DNA of 64,000 nucleotides from Frateuria_A sp035944355. Lineage in GTDB: Bacteria > Pseudomonadota > Gammaproteobacteria > Xanthomonadales > Rhodanobacteraceae. Of this stretch, positions 44,485-53,604 are shown piece after piece. A program made the translations under genes and the position numbers. The notes under the pieces were generated by a model. That model saw only the letters and a program-made list of their open reading frames with translations, was not told where the DNA came from and searched no databases. The stretch is from the NCBI RefSeq assembly GCF_035944355.1, contig NZ_DASZBH010000004.1:124001-188000 (forward strand), in the 5' to 3' direction. The stretch's first letter is position 1. Every line of letters begins with the position of its first letter.

Positions 44485-45384
44485 GTGGAAACCGTGCTTG
44501 TCGAGGACGTGCTGCACCGCTTCGTGCTGGAACGCGCCGGTGTGCGCGGCGTGCTGGTGCGGCTGGGCGCTGCGTGGCGCGAGGTGGCTGCCCGCGCCGA
44601 CTATCCGGCGCCGTTGCGCGACCTGCTCGGCCAGAGCCTGGCGGCCAGCGCGCTGCTCACCGGCAACATCAAGCTGGAAGGTGCGCTGTCGATCGAACTC
44701 AAGAGCAGCGGTGCGCTGCGCCTGCTGTTCACCGAATGCAGCGACCAGGGCCGCCTGCGCGGCCTGGCGCGCTGGAGCGATCCGCTGCCCGAGCCGCTGG
44801 ATCTTTCGGCGCTGCCCGGCGCGGTGATGGCGATCACCATCGGCCACGCGGAACGCGGCCAACGCTACCAGGGCCTGGTGGAACTGAGCCAGCCGGACCT
44901 GGCCGGTGCGCTGGAGAACTACTTCCGCCTCTCCGAGCAGTTGCCGGCACGGCTGCTGCTGGCCACCGACGGCGAACACGCGGTCGGCCTGATGCTGCAG
45001 AAGCTGCCCGGCGAAGGCGGCCACGGGGTGGTGGAGGACGAGGACGCCTGGAGCCGCGTGCTGCACCTGACCGGCACGCTCGGTCGCGAAGAGATGCTGG
45101 GCAGCACGCCGGAGCAACTGCTGTACCGGCTCTACCACGAGGAAACCGTGCGGCTGTTCGAGCCGCGGCCGCTCGCGTTCGGCTGCAGCTGCTCGCGCGA
45201 GCGCGTCGAGTCCATGCTGCGCTCGATCGGTCGCGAGGAAGTGGAAGCCGCCCTGGCCGCGCGCGACGGCGAGATCGAGGTGATCTGCGAGTTCTGCGCG
45301 CAGCGCTACACCTTCGACCGCATCGATGCCGAACACCTGTTGAGCGGCGGGGTCAGCGCCGATACCTCGACCACGGCGCAGTAG
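44485..45384 (+). CDS. hslO: Redox-regulated chaperone Hsp33
   Basis: Hsp33 is a holdase activated by oxidative unfolding. The 299-residue product has the zinc-binding cysteines Cys234-x-Cys236 (GCSCSRE) and Cys268-x-x-Cys271 (CEFC). The N-terminal substrate-binding domain contains NIKLEGALSIELKSSG. The start is GTG 44485 after GAGGTAAGGG; no in-frame ATG gives a complete first strand. It is divergent from mtgA across 117 bp. Confidence 0.94.
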   Translation: METVLVEDVLHRFVLERAGVRGVLVRLGAAWREVAARADYPAPLRDLLGQSLAASALLTGNIKLEGALSIELKSSGALRLLFTECSDQGRLRGLARWSDPLPEPLDLSALPGAVMAITIGHAERGQRYQGLVELSQPDLAGALENYFRLSEQLPARLLLATDGEHAVGLMLQKLPGEGGHGVVEDEDAWSRVLHLTGTLGREEMLGSTPEQLLYRLYHEETVRLFEPRPLAFGCSCSRERVESMLRSIGREEVEAALAARDGEIEVICEFCAQRYTFDRIDAEHLLSGGVSADTSTTAQ

Positions 45385-45414
45385 CTGCGCGAATCGCCGG
45401 CGAAAGACCCGACG

Positions 45415-48306
45415 CTAGGCCACGGCCGGCGTCGGATCGGCCGGGAGCCACGTGCCGATCGGCTGCGGGCGGGCGAACAGGAAGCCCTGGCCAAAGCGGC
45501 AGCCGACCCGCATCAGGGCCTGGCGCTGGTACTCGTCCTCGATGCCTTCGGCGATCACCAGCATGTGCAGCGAATCGGCCAGCACCTGGATCGCCCGCAC
45601 CACGGCCAGGCCCTGGCTTTCGCCTTCGCGCGGCAGCTCGGTGATGAAGGAGCGGTCGATCTTGAGCGTCTCGAACGGGTATTGGTGCAGGTAGCTCAGC
45701 GAGGAGTAGCCGGTGCCGAAGTCGTCCAGCGCGACTCTCACGCCGCGGCTGCGCATGTTTTCCAGGATGCGCTTGACCTGCGCGGGGTTGTCCAGCAGCG
45801 CGCGCTCGGTGACCTCGATGCGCACCTGCCGCGGCGGCAGGCCGTGCTCGGCCAGCAGGGCGAGCAGGCGGGCGTCCAGGTCGGGTACCCGGAAGTGGCG
45901 GCCGGAAACGTTGATGCTGACGAAGCCATCCTTGCCCAGCAGGCGCGGCGCCTGCGTGCAGACTTGCTCGAAGATCTGCCAGTCGATGCTTTCGGCGCAG
46001 CCGGCCTCCTCGGCGATCACCAGGAACTCGCCCGGGGCGAGCAAGCCGCGGTCGGGATGGTGCCAGCGCAGCAGCGCCTCGTAGCCGACCACGCGGCCAT
46101 CCTCCAGCGCGACGATGGGCTGGTAGAAGGGCACGAACTCGTTGCGCGCCAGGCCGCGGCGCAGGTCGCTTTCCAGCTCCAGCAGGGATAGCGCCTCGCG
46201 GCGCAGGCGGTCGTCGAACACCGCGGCGCGATGGCGGCCTTCGTCCTTGGCGCGGTACATCGCCGCGTCGGCGTCGCGCAGCAGCTCTTCCGGCTTCTGG
46301 TAATGCGGGCCGGGCAGGGCCACGCCGACGGAGGCCGAGGTGAAGATCTCCTTGGCGCCGAGCCGGAAAGGGGTCTGCAGCTCGCTGATGACCCGCTCGG
46401 CGATGACCACCGCGGTGGCCGGGTCGTTGATGCCTTCGAGCAATACGGCGAATTCGTCGCCGCCCAGCCGGGCGACCACGTCACGGCTCTTCAGGCAGGC
46501 GCGGATGCGCCCGCCGACCTGGAACAGCAGGTCGTCGCCGACCAGGTGGCCGACGGAGTCGTTGATGACCTTGAAGCGATCCAGGTCGATGAAAAGCACC
46601 GCGAACCCGCCCTCGGGCTCGGCGCGGTAGCGCTCCAGCGCCTGCTCCATGCGCTGCAGCAGCAGGGTGCGGTTGGGCAGGCCGGTCAGCGAATCGTGCA
46701 GGGTTTCGTACTTGAGGCGGCGCTCGACGCGTTCGCGCTCGGCGATCTGCTCGCGCAGGTCGCGGTTGGCCAGCGCCAGCGCACGGGTGCGCTCGGTGAC
46801 GCGCCGCTCCAGCCCGGCGTAGGCCTGCTTGAGCGATTCGGTGGTGTGCTTGCGCTGCAGCGCGTTGGCGATGTGGTAGCTGACGAAGGTGAGCAGTTCC
46901 TGGTCGCGCTCGTTGTAGGTGTGCTCGGGGGTGTAGCTCTGCACCGCCAACACGCCCATCACCTTCTCGCCCCAGACCAGCGGCACGCCCAGCCAGCACA
47001 GCGAGTGGGCGCCCTGGCGCTCGATCTCCCCCAGCGCGGTCAGCCGCTCCAGTTCGCCCGAGTCGGCGAGCAGCGGCTTGCCGTGGCGCAGCACGTACTC
47101 GGTCGCGCCGCGGCCGTGCAGGCGCGGGGCAGGCACGTTGTCGACTTCGTCGATCGAGTAGGGGAAGGTCAGCTGGCCGCTCTCCTCGTCCAGCAATGCG
47201 ATGTAGAAGTTGCGCGCGTAGAGCAGGCCGCCGATGACCCGGTGCACCGCCGCATAGAAGGTGTCCAGCCCCTCCGAGGTGCTGGCCAGTTCGGCGATGC
47301 GGAACAGCGCTGCCTGCAGCCGCTCGCCACGCTGGCGTTGCAGCACCTGCTGGCGGAGCACGCGGTTGGCCTCGCGCAGGGCGGCGGTGCGGTCGGCGAC
47401 GCGGCGTTCGAGTTCGGCCTGAGCCTGGCGCTTTTCCAGCGCGGTCTGCACGTGCTGGGCGACGTAGCTGAGCAGTTCGCGGTCCTGCGGCGTGTACTGG
47501 GTGTCGGCGCGGTAGCTCTGGATCACGATGCCGCCGACCACCTTGCCTTCGCGCAGCAGCGGCACGCCGAGCCAGTGCTCGCAATCCGGGCCGATCCGCA
47601 CGAGCCGGTTGCCGACGGTGCGGTTGAGCTCCTCGATCGAGCCCATCATGGCGCGACCGCCCTTGAGCAGGTTCCAGGTCAGGCTGTGCTCCAGCTCGGC
47701 CAGCGGAACGCTGCGCTCGGGCGAGGGCGGATCGCGGTCGGCGGCGTCGGCGTAATACGGGAAGCGCACGCTGTCGGTGGCCTCGTCGTACAGCACGACG
47801 TAGAAATTTTCGGCGTACATCAGGCTGCCGACGATGGCGTGCAGCGAACGCATCATATGGGTCATGTTGCGCTCGGTGCCCGCCTGCTCGGCGATCGCGA
47901 ACAGCGCACGCTGCAGGCGCTCGGCCAGCGCCAGGCGGGAGATCGCCTCGTACAGCCGGGCGGTTTCGGCCTGCTGCCGCAGCCGGGTGGTGGCCAGGCG
48001 GCCGAACCAGGCCAGTCGCTCTCGCAGCGGCTGGGACAGTGGCACTTCCGGTTCCAGCACCAGCACGCGCAGGCCCTGGGGATCCTCGGCCAGCTCCATC
48101 CGTCCACTGGTGGTCGGCGCTTCGTCCCCGCCCAGCAGTCGCCAGCCCAGACGGGCACGGACATGCCAGTCCGAGAGCAGGGTTTCGCACACGGCGGCCA
48201 CGCCGGCAGCGTCCGGTGCGCCGAACAGCCGTTCCACGGCCCGGTGCAGCGCTTCCCGGTCGGCCGGAAACGGCAGGGGCTCGCGGGAGGGTGGCACCGG
48301 GCTCAT
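45415..48306 (-). CDS. GAF-GAF-GGDEF-EAL cyclic-di-GMP enzyme
   Basis: The 963-residue cytoplasmic protein has an N-terminal region, two GAF-type sensor domains (about 150-295 and 335-480; each ends in a coiled coil), a GGDEF domain (intact GGDEF at 615-619, RLGGDEFAVLL) and an EAL domain (EAL at 743-745, with DDFGTGYSSL). Both catalytic signatures are intact, so it may make and degrade c-di-GMP, switched by a GAF ligand. No membrane helix is seen. ATG 48306 is chosen; ATG 48459 would add 51 residues with no recognisable domain. It is convergent with hslO. Confidence 0.9.
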   Translation of the reverse strand: MSPVPPSREPLPFPADREALHRAVERLFGAPDAAGVAAVCETLLSDWHVRARLGWRLLGGDEAPTTSGRMELAEDPQGLRVLVLEPEVPLSQPLRERLAWFGRLATTRLRQQAETARLYEAISRLALAERLQRALFAIAEQAGTERNMTHMMRSLHAIVGSLMYAENFYVVLYDEATDSVRFPYYADAADRDPPSPERSVPLAELEHSLTWNLLKGGRAMMGSIEELNRTVGNRLVRIGPDCEHWLGVPLLREGKVVGGIVIQSYRADTQYTPQDRELLSYVAQHVQTALEKRQAQAELERRVADRTAALREANRVLRQQVLQRQRGERLQAALFRIAELASTSEGLDTFYAAVHRVIGGLLYARNFYIALLDEESGQLTFPYSIDEVDNVPAPRLHGRGATEYVLRHGKPLLADSGELERLTALGEIERQGAHSLCWLGVPLVWGEKVMGVLAVQSYTPEHTYNERDQELLTFVSYHIANALQRKHTTESLKQAYAGLERRVTERTRALALANRDLREQIAERERVERRLKYETLHDSLTGLPNRTLLLQRMEQALERYRAEPEGGFAVLFIDLDRFKVINDSVGHLVGDDLLFQVGGRIRACLKSRDVVARLGGDEFAVLLEGINDPATAVVIAERVISELQTPFRLGAKEIFTSASVGVALPGPHYQKPEELLRDADAAMYRAKDEGRHRAAVFDDRLRREALSLLELESDLRRGLARNEFVPFYQPIVALEDGRVVGYEALLRWHHPDRGLLAPGEFLVIAEEAGCAESIDWQIFEQVCTQAPRLLGKDGFVSINVSGRHFRVPDLDARLLALLAEHGLPPRQVRIEVTERALLDNPAQVKRILENMRSRGVRVALDDFGTGYSSLSYLHQYPFETLKIDRSFITELPREGESQGLAVVRAIQVLADSLHMLVIAEGIEDEYQRQALMRVGCRFGQGFLFARPQPIGTWLPADPTPAVA

Positions 48307-48510
48307 TTTGCGGTTCTCGGTTTCCGTGGCGGGCCGTAGCGCGACTATATCCTGCGACGCGGTTTTGGCGGAGCCTGATTTGCCTTGTTTTTCATTCGGA
48401 CGGAACCGCAGTTTCACGTCACGGTCCATACCCGTGGGATATGTGCCTGGGTTCACCATTTCGGTGGCCGCCGGGGCGCTCGTGGGGTGTTAGGTAAACG
48501 TAAAACGGGC

Positions 48511-48516
48511 TATACT
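48511..48516 (+). promoter_or_regulatory. Candidate -10 box of the outer-membrane-like gene
   Basis: TATACT lies 54 bp before the ATG at 48570 in a locally AT-richer stretch. A weak -35 (TTAGGT, 48490-48495) is 15 bp upstream. The assignment is tentative. Confidence 0.4.
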
Positions 48517-48569
48517 CTCCCCCATCGGATGGCATACGCCAGCCAGTCACCGAAGACCAGACCCAGATC

Positions 48570-49469
48570 ATGCGCCGCCTGCTGCCACTGCTGACCTTGC
48601 TCGTGCCGCTCGCCGCGGCAGGGCAGTCGCTGGACGGCGATACGCACGCGCTGGCGCAGCAGCTGTTGCGCCAGACGCCTGACCAGATGGCCGACCTCGG
48701 CCAGGGCGTGGTGGTGCCGCTGTGGCGCGGCCACGACGGTCGCCTGCTGATGCTGAAGGCCGATGCACAACCGTCCATCCCGGTTCGGCAGGGCGATGCG
48801 CCGCTGACCTTCCAGGCGGTTGACGCTGGCAGCGTGGTGTCCAGCACCCTGCAGTACGGTCTGGATCCGAACCTGCAGATCCACGCCGGTGTGAGCGAGC
48901 ACAACTGGATCTCGCGCGGTCCGCGGGTGATCGGCAGCGAGATCGGCGCCACCTACAACCTCGGACGCTACAGCGTGGGCCTGAGCGTGGGCGCGGACTC
49001 GACGCCCGACCAGCGCCTGCCGCGCGTATTGCCGGGCGCCACGCCTGGCGTCAACGGCTTGCCGGATTTCGACAGCAGCGCCCAGCTCAACGCCCGCGGG
49101 CGCGTCGCCGTCGGCGGACAGAGCGGCATCGACCTGGGCGCCAGCGTGGGCCGCATCCGCCTGCTGCCCGGCAACGTGCTGGGCATCAACACCCTCGACC
49201 AGAAGGCGCTGAGTTTCGGCGTCGACCATGGCCCGCTGAGCGGCACCTTGATCGGCCGCACCATGCAGCCGGCCTTGCCCGGTGGCTTCTATGGCGACAA
49301 GCGCTGGAGCAGCATCGATCTGGGCGTGACCCTGCGCCTGCCCTGGCAGGGCGAGTTGAGCATCGGCGCGCAGAACCTGTGGTCGTCCGGCTCCTCGGTG
49401 CCGACGCCATCGGGTCCGGAGCCCGACCAGTCGCGCACGCCGTACGTGCAGTACCACCAGGACTTGTAG
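48570..49469 (+). CDS. Predicted outer-membrane or secreted beta-rich protein
   Basis: The 299-residue protein begins with a signal peptide (MRRLLPLLTLLVPLAAAGQS). The mature part is full of alternating strands: STLQYGLDPNLQIHAG, GATYNLGRYSVGLSVGAD, LGASVGRIRLL and SIDLGVTLRLPWQGELSIG, as in beta-barrel proteins. I recognise no named family; similar unnamed proteins may be common in Xanthomonadales. The ATG at 48570 is the first one after the promoter candidate. A strong terminator follows. It is divergent from the GGDEF-EAL gene. Confidence 0.65.
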   Translation: MRRLLPLLTLLVPLAAAGQSLDGDTHALAQQLLRQTPDQMADLGQGVVVPLWRGHDGRLLMLKADAQPSIPVRQGDAPLTFQAVDAGSVVSSTLQYGLDPNLQIHAGVSEHNWISRGPRVIGSEIGATYNLGRYSVGLSVGADSTPDQRLPRVLPGATPGVNGLPDFDSSAQLNARGRVAVGGQSGIDLGASVGRIRLLPGNVLGINTLDQKALSFGVDHGPLSGTLIGRTMQPALPGGFYGDKRWSSIDLGVTLRLPWQGELSIGAQNLWSSGSSVPTPSGPEPDQSRTPYVQYHQDL

Positions 49470-49487
49470 ACCTCGCTCGTTTCCAAG

Positions 49488-49517
49488 AAAAAGGCCGTCG
49501 CTTGCGACGGCCTTTTT
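49488..49517. terminator. Bidirectional terminator
   Basis: A 13-bp perfect stem (49488-49500 with 49505-49517) with a CTTG loop, A-run on the left and T-run on the right, serves the two convergent genes. Confidence 0.92.
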
Positions 49518-49542
49518 CGTTGATGCCGATCCGGTGCGTCAA

Positions 49543-50451
49543 TCAATCGGTCTTCCGGCGGATGCGCAGGTCGCCGCTGAAAGTCTCCACGTGGATTCGG
49601 CCGCGGCTGCCGGCGACCTCCGCGTTGAGTTCGCTGCCGGGGCCGTGTTCGTGCTCGCTGACCTTGCCGAAGTCACTGCGCAGGTCGCCGCTGAAGCTGC
49701 TGGCGTGGATCGCCGCCGACAGGTCCGAGGGCACCTGCACCTGTACGTCGCCGCTCATGCTGTCGATGTTGACGTTGCCGTGGTCGGCTACGCCGCCGCT
49801 GACCTGCACGTTGCCCGACACCGTGCTCAGGTTGAACTTGTGCCAGGGCCCGCCGGAAGCCTGGATCCTTCCAGAAACGGTCTGCAGGTCGGCGCTGCCG
49901 CCCAGCGCAGGCGCGAGGATGTCGCCGCTGACCGTCTGCAGGTCGGCGCGTTCGGCGTGGCCGGACTGCTGCACCGTGCCGCTCACGCTGTCGACGGTGA
50001 GCACCGGCGTGCGGGCGTCGACACGCACCCGGCCGCTGACCGAGTTGACCGAGATCTCGCCGCCATCCATGCCGTCGATGCCCAGGGGTGCGCTGACCAC
50101 GTTGACGTCCAGCCTGGCGCCCTTGGGTACGTGCAACTCGAGGGTGGTGGGGCCCATCGCGTTGTCGCCGTTCCAGTTGAACCAGCCGTGCGAGCCGCCC
50201 TGCGGCTTGACCTTGATTTCCAGGTTGCCGTTGTCGCCCTCGATGACCAGCGGCGCCGCGCCATTGCCGAGCGTTCCGTTGACTTGGACTTCGTTGCGAT
50301 CCCAGGCGACGATGGTGACCTGGCCCTTGACGTTGCTTACGCTGACGCGCGCATCCGGCGATGCGGTATGGCGCAGGTTGATGGGCGTGTCGGCAAGCGC
50401 CTGGCCGATGCACAGGACGAGCAGCAGGGGAAGATAGCGCGCGGTTTTCAT
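49543..50451 (-). CDS. DUF4097-type beta-repeat secreted protein
   Basis: The 302-residue protein has a signal peptide (cleavage after ALA, residue 20) and then a right-handed beta-repeat body in which motifs such as SVSGRVRV, SVSGTVQQ, TVSGDILA, TVSGRIQA, TVSGNVQV, SMSGDVQV and SFSGDLRS recur about every 20 residues, typical of DUF4097 (adhesin-like head domain). Location is periplasmic or surface. It follows the anti-sigma gene by 19 bp and is the third gene of the sigma operon, so the ECF factor may control it. Confidence 0.83.
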   Translation of the reverse strand: MKTARYLPLLLVLCIGQALADTPINLRHTASPDARVSVSNVKGQVTIVAWDRNEVQVNGTLGNGAAPLVIEGDNGNLEIKVKPQGGSHGWFNWNGDNAMGPTTLELHVPKGARLDVNVVSAPLGIDGMDGGEISVNSVSGRVRVDARTPVLTVDSVSGTVQQSGHAERADLQTVSGDILAPALGGSADLQTVSGRIQASGGPWHKFNLSTVSGNVQVSGGVADHGNVNIDSMSGDVQVQVPSDLSAAIHASSFSGDLRSDFGKVSEHEHGPGSELNAEVAGSRGRIHVETFSGDLRIRRKTD

Positions 50452-50470
50452 GATGACTCCTGGAGGTCTC

Positions 50471-50893
50471 TCAGCCTGCCTGCTGGTCGAGCTGGCGCAG
50501 CCGCGATTGCTGTTGCCGGGTGCGCGACAAGAGCCGCTGCAGCGCCGGTGAATGGGGGGCCTGCTCGATCGCCTGCTTCAGTTCCAGATCGGCCGCATCG
50601 AGCACGATGGCCGCGCCGGCGAGGCGAGGATCGCCCGGTTTCCATGGCGCCTGCGTGGCCGCAACGGAGCCTGGCGAAGCAGCGGGCAACCGGTCCTGAC
50701 GCAGGGAAAGCCCCACTGCGAGCAGGCTCAGGCCGGCGAAGCTGGCGGCAAGCAGCCAGCCCGGTCGTGCGCTGGATCGGACCGCAGGCTTGGCCGGCTC
50801 CAGCGCGGCGTCGATACGCGTCCACAGATCCGCCGAAGGCGTGACGGGCGCGCGCAGTTCGCGCAACTGGCGACGCCATTCGAATTCGTTCAT
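50471..50893 (-). CDS. Predicted anti-sigma factor (single membrane helix)
   Basis: The 140-residue protein has a short cytoplasmic N-terminus (MNEFEWRRQLRELRAPVTPS), one membrane helix (about 45-63, WLLAASFAGLSLLAVGL) and a periplasmic helical C-terminus (about 85-140). This is the layout of small anti-sigma or sensor proteins. Its ATG overlaps the sigma gene's TGA (ATGA), and sigma/anti-sigma coupling of this kind is common. No zinc-binding HxxxCxxC motif is present, so it is not a ZAS-type anti-sigma factor. The function is inferred mainly from position. Confidence 0.65.
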   Translation of the reverse strand: MNEFEWRRQLRELRAPVTPSADLWTRIDAALEPAKPAVRSSARPGWLLAASFAGLSLLAVGLSLRQDRLPAASPGSVAATQAPWKPGDPRLAGAAIVLDAADLELKQAIEQAPHSPALQRLLSRTRQQQSRLRQLDQQAG

Positions 50894-51477
50894 GAGCGTT
50901 CTCCGGGTTCGAGCATCCGGCGCAGCAGCGCGCGTGCGCGATGCAGCTGTGCCTTCGAGGTACCGACGGCCATGTCCAGTTCGCTGGCGATTTCCTCGTG
51001 GCGCCAGCCTTCCACGTCGTGCAGCACGAGCACTGCGCGCGCGCGCGGCGGCAGCTTGGCGATGGAACGCTCCAGCTCCTCGCGTTCGGCGGCGCAGAAG
51101 GGCACCTCGCCCGGATCGGGCAGGTCGTCCTCGCCGACGAAGCCGACCGGCTGGGCGCCACGCGAGCGGATGTCCATCAGCGCCACGTTCACCGCCAGCC
51201 GGTACAGCCAGGTGCCGAAGGCGCTCTCGTGGCGGAAGTCGGCGAGCTTCTGCCAGGCGCGCACGAAGGCGTCCTGGGTCAGGTCCTCGGCGCGCGCGTG
51301 GTCGTAGCCGGCCAGCCGGTACACCGCACCGTAGATGCGGTCGACGTGCTGCCGGTAGAGCCGCTGGAATGCCTGGCGGTCACCCCGGGCCGCGGCGCGC
51401 GCGTCATCGGCGTCGGCGGACCACGCTACGGGCGGTGGCGGCATCGGGCTTCCGGTGGCGAGGCAGGCGGTGTCCAT
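50890..51477 (-). CDS. ECF-type RNA polymerase sigma factor
   Basis: The 195-residue sigma-70 family protein has region 2 (AFQRLYRQHVDRIYGAVYRL, then DLTQDAFVRAWQKLADF) and region 4 (LPPRARAVLVLHDVEGWRHEEIASEL with a helix-turn-helix). It directs transcription of a stress regulon, probably including its own operon. The start is uncertain: ATG 51477 (MDTACLATGSP) or ATG 51444 (MPPPPVAW), and the frame is open to 51549. It is the first gene of the sigma/anti-sigma/DUF4097 operon. Confidence 0.88.
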   Translation of the reverse strand: MDTACLATGSPMPPPPVAWSADADDARAAARGDRQAFQRLYRQHVDRIYGAVYRLAGYDHARAEDLTQDAFVRAWQKLADFRHESAFGTWLYRLAVNVALMDIRSRGAQPVGFVGEDDLPDPGEVPFCAAEREELERSIAKLPPRARAVLVLHDVEGWRHEEIASELDMAVGTSKAQLHRARALLRRMLEPGERS

Positions 51478-51588
51478 CTTGCCAGCTTGGATGCGTGAAA
51501 TCGGCGCAGCGTTTAACCGCGGCGCCGCCTTTCCCCGGGTAAGGGACATCGACGGTCCTTCGCGGCTGTCCCCTTCTTCACGCGAGTG

Positions 51589-51617
51589 CCTCCCTCTCCC
51601 TTGGAGGGAAAGGGAGG
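51589..51617. repeat. Intergenic palindrome CCTCCCTCTCCC
   Basis: A 13-bp stem with one mismatch (51589-51601 with 51605-51617) and a three-base loop. It lies in the gap between the sigma gene and pckG, next to a second palindrome, and resembles the elements at 38071 and 57666. Confidence 0.65.
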
Positions 51618-51666
51618 CTGGTTTGGTCTTGCCAGTCGGCGACAGGAGGCGCGGTGGCGATACCCG

Positions 51667-51690
51667 GCCCCTCTCCCGGGAGAGAGGGGC
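51667..51690. repeat. Intergenic palindrome GCCCCTCTC
   Basis: A perfect 9-bp stem (51667-51675 with 51682-51690) and six-base loop, 14 bp past the pckG stop codon. It may act as a terminator or a REP-like element; no T-run follows. Confidence 0.65.
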
Positions 51691-51703
51691 TCGATCGCTC
51701 AGC

Positions 51704-53479
51704 TCAGGCGGTGGCGGCGCGAGGCGCAGTATCGGCGGCCAATGCGCTGGCCACGCGCTGCTGCTCCTGGCGCAGACGCCCCGGGAGGCGGGAACCGAAG
51801 CTGTCCAGGTATTCGCCGATGGCGCCGAGCTCGGCCTGCCAGCCGTTCGTGTCGATTTCCAGCAACTCGGCGGCGGCTTCCTGCGAGAGGTTCACGCCCT
51901 CGAGCTTGAGCTCGCCCGCGGCCGGCACGATGCCGATCGGCGTCTCGACGCCGCGCGCCTTGCCCTCGACGCGGTCGACCATCCACTCCAGCACGCGCAG
52001 GTTCTCGCCGAAGCCCGGCCACAGGAACTTGCCGTCCTTGCCCTTGCGGAACCAGTTGACGTGGAAGATCTTCGGCAGCTTCATGCCCGGCTTGTCGAAC
52101 GACAGCCAGTGCGCGAAGTAGTCGCCATAGTGGTAGCCGCAGAACGGCTTCATCGCCATCGAGTCGCGGCGCAGCACGCCGACCGCGCCGGTGGCGGCGG
52201 CGGTGGTCTCCGAGCCCATTGCCGCGCCCATCAGCACGCCGTGCGCCCAGTCGCGCGCTTCCATCACCAGCGGCAGCAGCGAGGGGCGGCGGCCGCCGAA
52301 GACGATCGCGCTGATCGGCACGCCTTGCGCGTCCTCGGCCTTTTCCGACCAGGTCGGGCACTGCCTGGCGCTCACGGTGAAGCGCGAGTTCGGATGCGCG
52401 GCCGGGCCGTTGGCCGGGTCGTACGGGCGGCCCTGCCAGTCGGTGACCGGCGTGCCGGGCAGGCCTTCCCACCAGGGCTGGTTGTCGGCGGTGAGCGCGA
52501 CGTTGGTGAAGATGGTGTCGCGCGAGATCGACTTCAGCGCATTGGAGTTGGTCGCCGTGCTGGTGCCCGGCGCCACGCCGAAGAAGCCGGCCTCCGGATT
52601 GATCGCGTACAGGCGGCCGTCCGCGCCCGGACGCATCCAGCAGATGTCGTCGCCCACGGTCCAGACCTTCCAGCCGTCCTTGCGGTAGCCCTCCGGCGGA
52701 ATCAGCATGGCGAGGTTGGTCTTGCCGCAGGCCGAGGGGAAGGCGGCGGCGATGTAGTGCGTCTCGCCCTTGGGGTTTTCCAGTCCGACGATCAGCATGT
52801 GCTCGGCCAGCCAGCCCTCGTCGCGGGCCTGGTTGGAGGCGATGCGCAGCGCGTGGCATTTCTTGCCGAGCAGCGCGTTGCCGCCATAACCGGAACCATA
52901 GGACTTGATCGTGCGCTCTTCGGGGAAGTGCATGATGAAGCGGCGCTCGGGGTCGAGTTCGCCGGTCGAATGCAGGCCCTTCACGAACGAGCCCTCGCGC
53001 TCGATGCGCGCCTGCGCCGCCTCGCCCATGCGCGTCATGATGCGCATGTTGGCCACCACGTAGGGGCTGTCGGTGATCTCCACGCCGCAGCGCGAAAGCG
53101 GCGAGTCGATCGGGCCCATGCAGTACGGGATGACGTACATGGTGCGGCCTTCCATGCAGCCGTCGAACAGCGCATCGATCTTGGCGTGCGCCTCGGCCGG
53201 ATCCATCCAGTGGTTGTTCGGGCCGGCGTCTTCCCGGTTCCTGTGGCAGACGAAGGTCAGATGCTCCACGCGCGCGACGTCGGACGGGTTGGAGCGGTGC
53301 AGGTAGCAGCCCGGGTGGGTCTCTTGGTTGAGCTCGATCAGGGTGCCGTCGGCCAGCATCTCCTGGACCAGTTGCTGGTATTCGGCCTGCGAGCCGTCGC
53401 ACCAGTGGATCTTCGCCGGTCGCGTGCGCGCCGCCACCTCGTTCACCCAGCGCTCGAGCGCCTCCAGCTTGCTGGCCAT
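51704..53479 (-). CDS. pckG: Phosphoenolpyruvate carboxykinase (GTP)
   Basis: This enzyme converts oxaloacetate and GTP to PEP, the gluconeogenic entry step. The 591-residue product matches GTP-type PEPCK: P-loop FPSACGKTNLAM (about 260-271), the mobile active-site region and RRPSLLPLVMEARDW, and the guanine-binding C-terminal part with FHVNWFRKGKDGKFLWPGF. ATG 53479 is the only good start. It has no operon partners. Together with FadE further on it suggests growth on fatty acids or amino acids. Confidence 0.96.
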   Translation of the reverse strand: MASKLEALERWVNEVAARTRPAKIHWCDGSQAEYQQLVQEMLADGTLIELNQETHPGCYLHRSNPSDVARVEHLTFVCHRNREDAGPNNHWMDPAEAHAKIDALFDGCMEGRTMYVIPYCMGPIDSPLSRCGVEITDSPYVVANMRIMTRMGEAAQARIEREGSFVKGLHSTGELDPERRFIMHFPEERTIKSYGSGYGGNALLGKKCHALRIASNQARDEGWLAEHMLIVGLENPKGETHYIAAAFPSACGKTNLAMLIPPEGYRKDGWKVWTVGDDICWMRPGADGRLYAINPEAGFFGVAPGTSTATNSNALKSISRDTIFTNVALTADNQPWWEGLPGTPVTDWQGRPYDPANGPAAHPNSRFTVSARQCPTWSEKAEDAQGVPISAIVFGGRRPSLLPLVMEARDWAHGVLMGAAMGSETTAAATGAVGVLRRDSMAMKPFCGYHYGDYFAHWLSFDKPGMKLPKIFHVNWFRKGKDGKFLWPGFGENLRVLEWMVDRVEGKARGVETPIGIVPAAGELKLEGVNLSQEAAAELLEIDTNGWQAELGAIGEYLDSFGSRLPGRLRQEQQRVASALAADTAPRAATA

Positions 53480-53604
53480 GATGTCCTCTTCAAGGTCTTA
53501 GGAAAAAAGGGTTCCGGAACGCTAGTTTGCGTGCACTGGTATTGCAAGGTTGAATGCAGCAAAAGGCGCACGCAGGCGTGCGCAGCCCGCCCCCGAAAGG
53601 GTTA

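Noticed and set aside
46231..48339. A 702-codon plus-strand frame opposite the GGDEF-EAL gene
   Set aside because: It is antisense to a protein with intact catalytic motifs; its composition is that of a codon-bias shadow.
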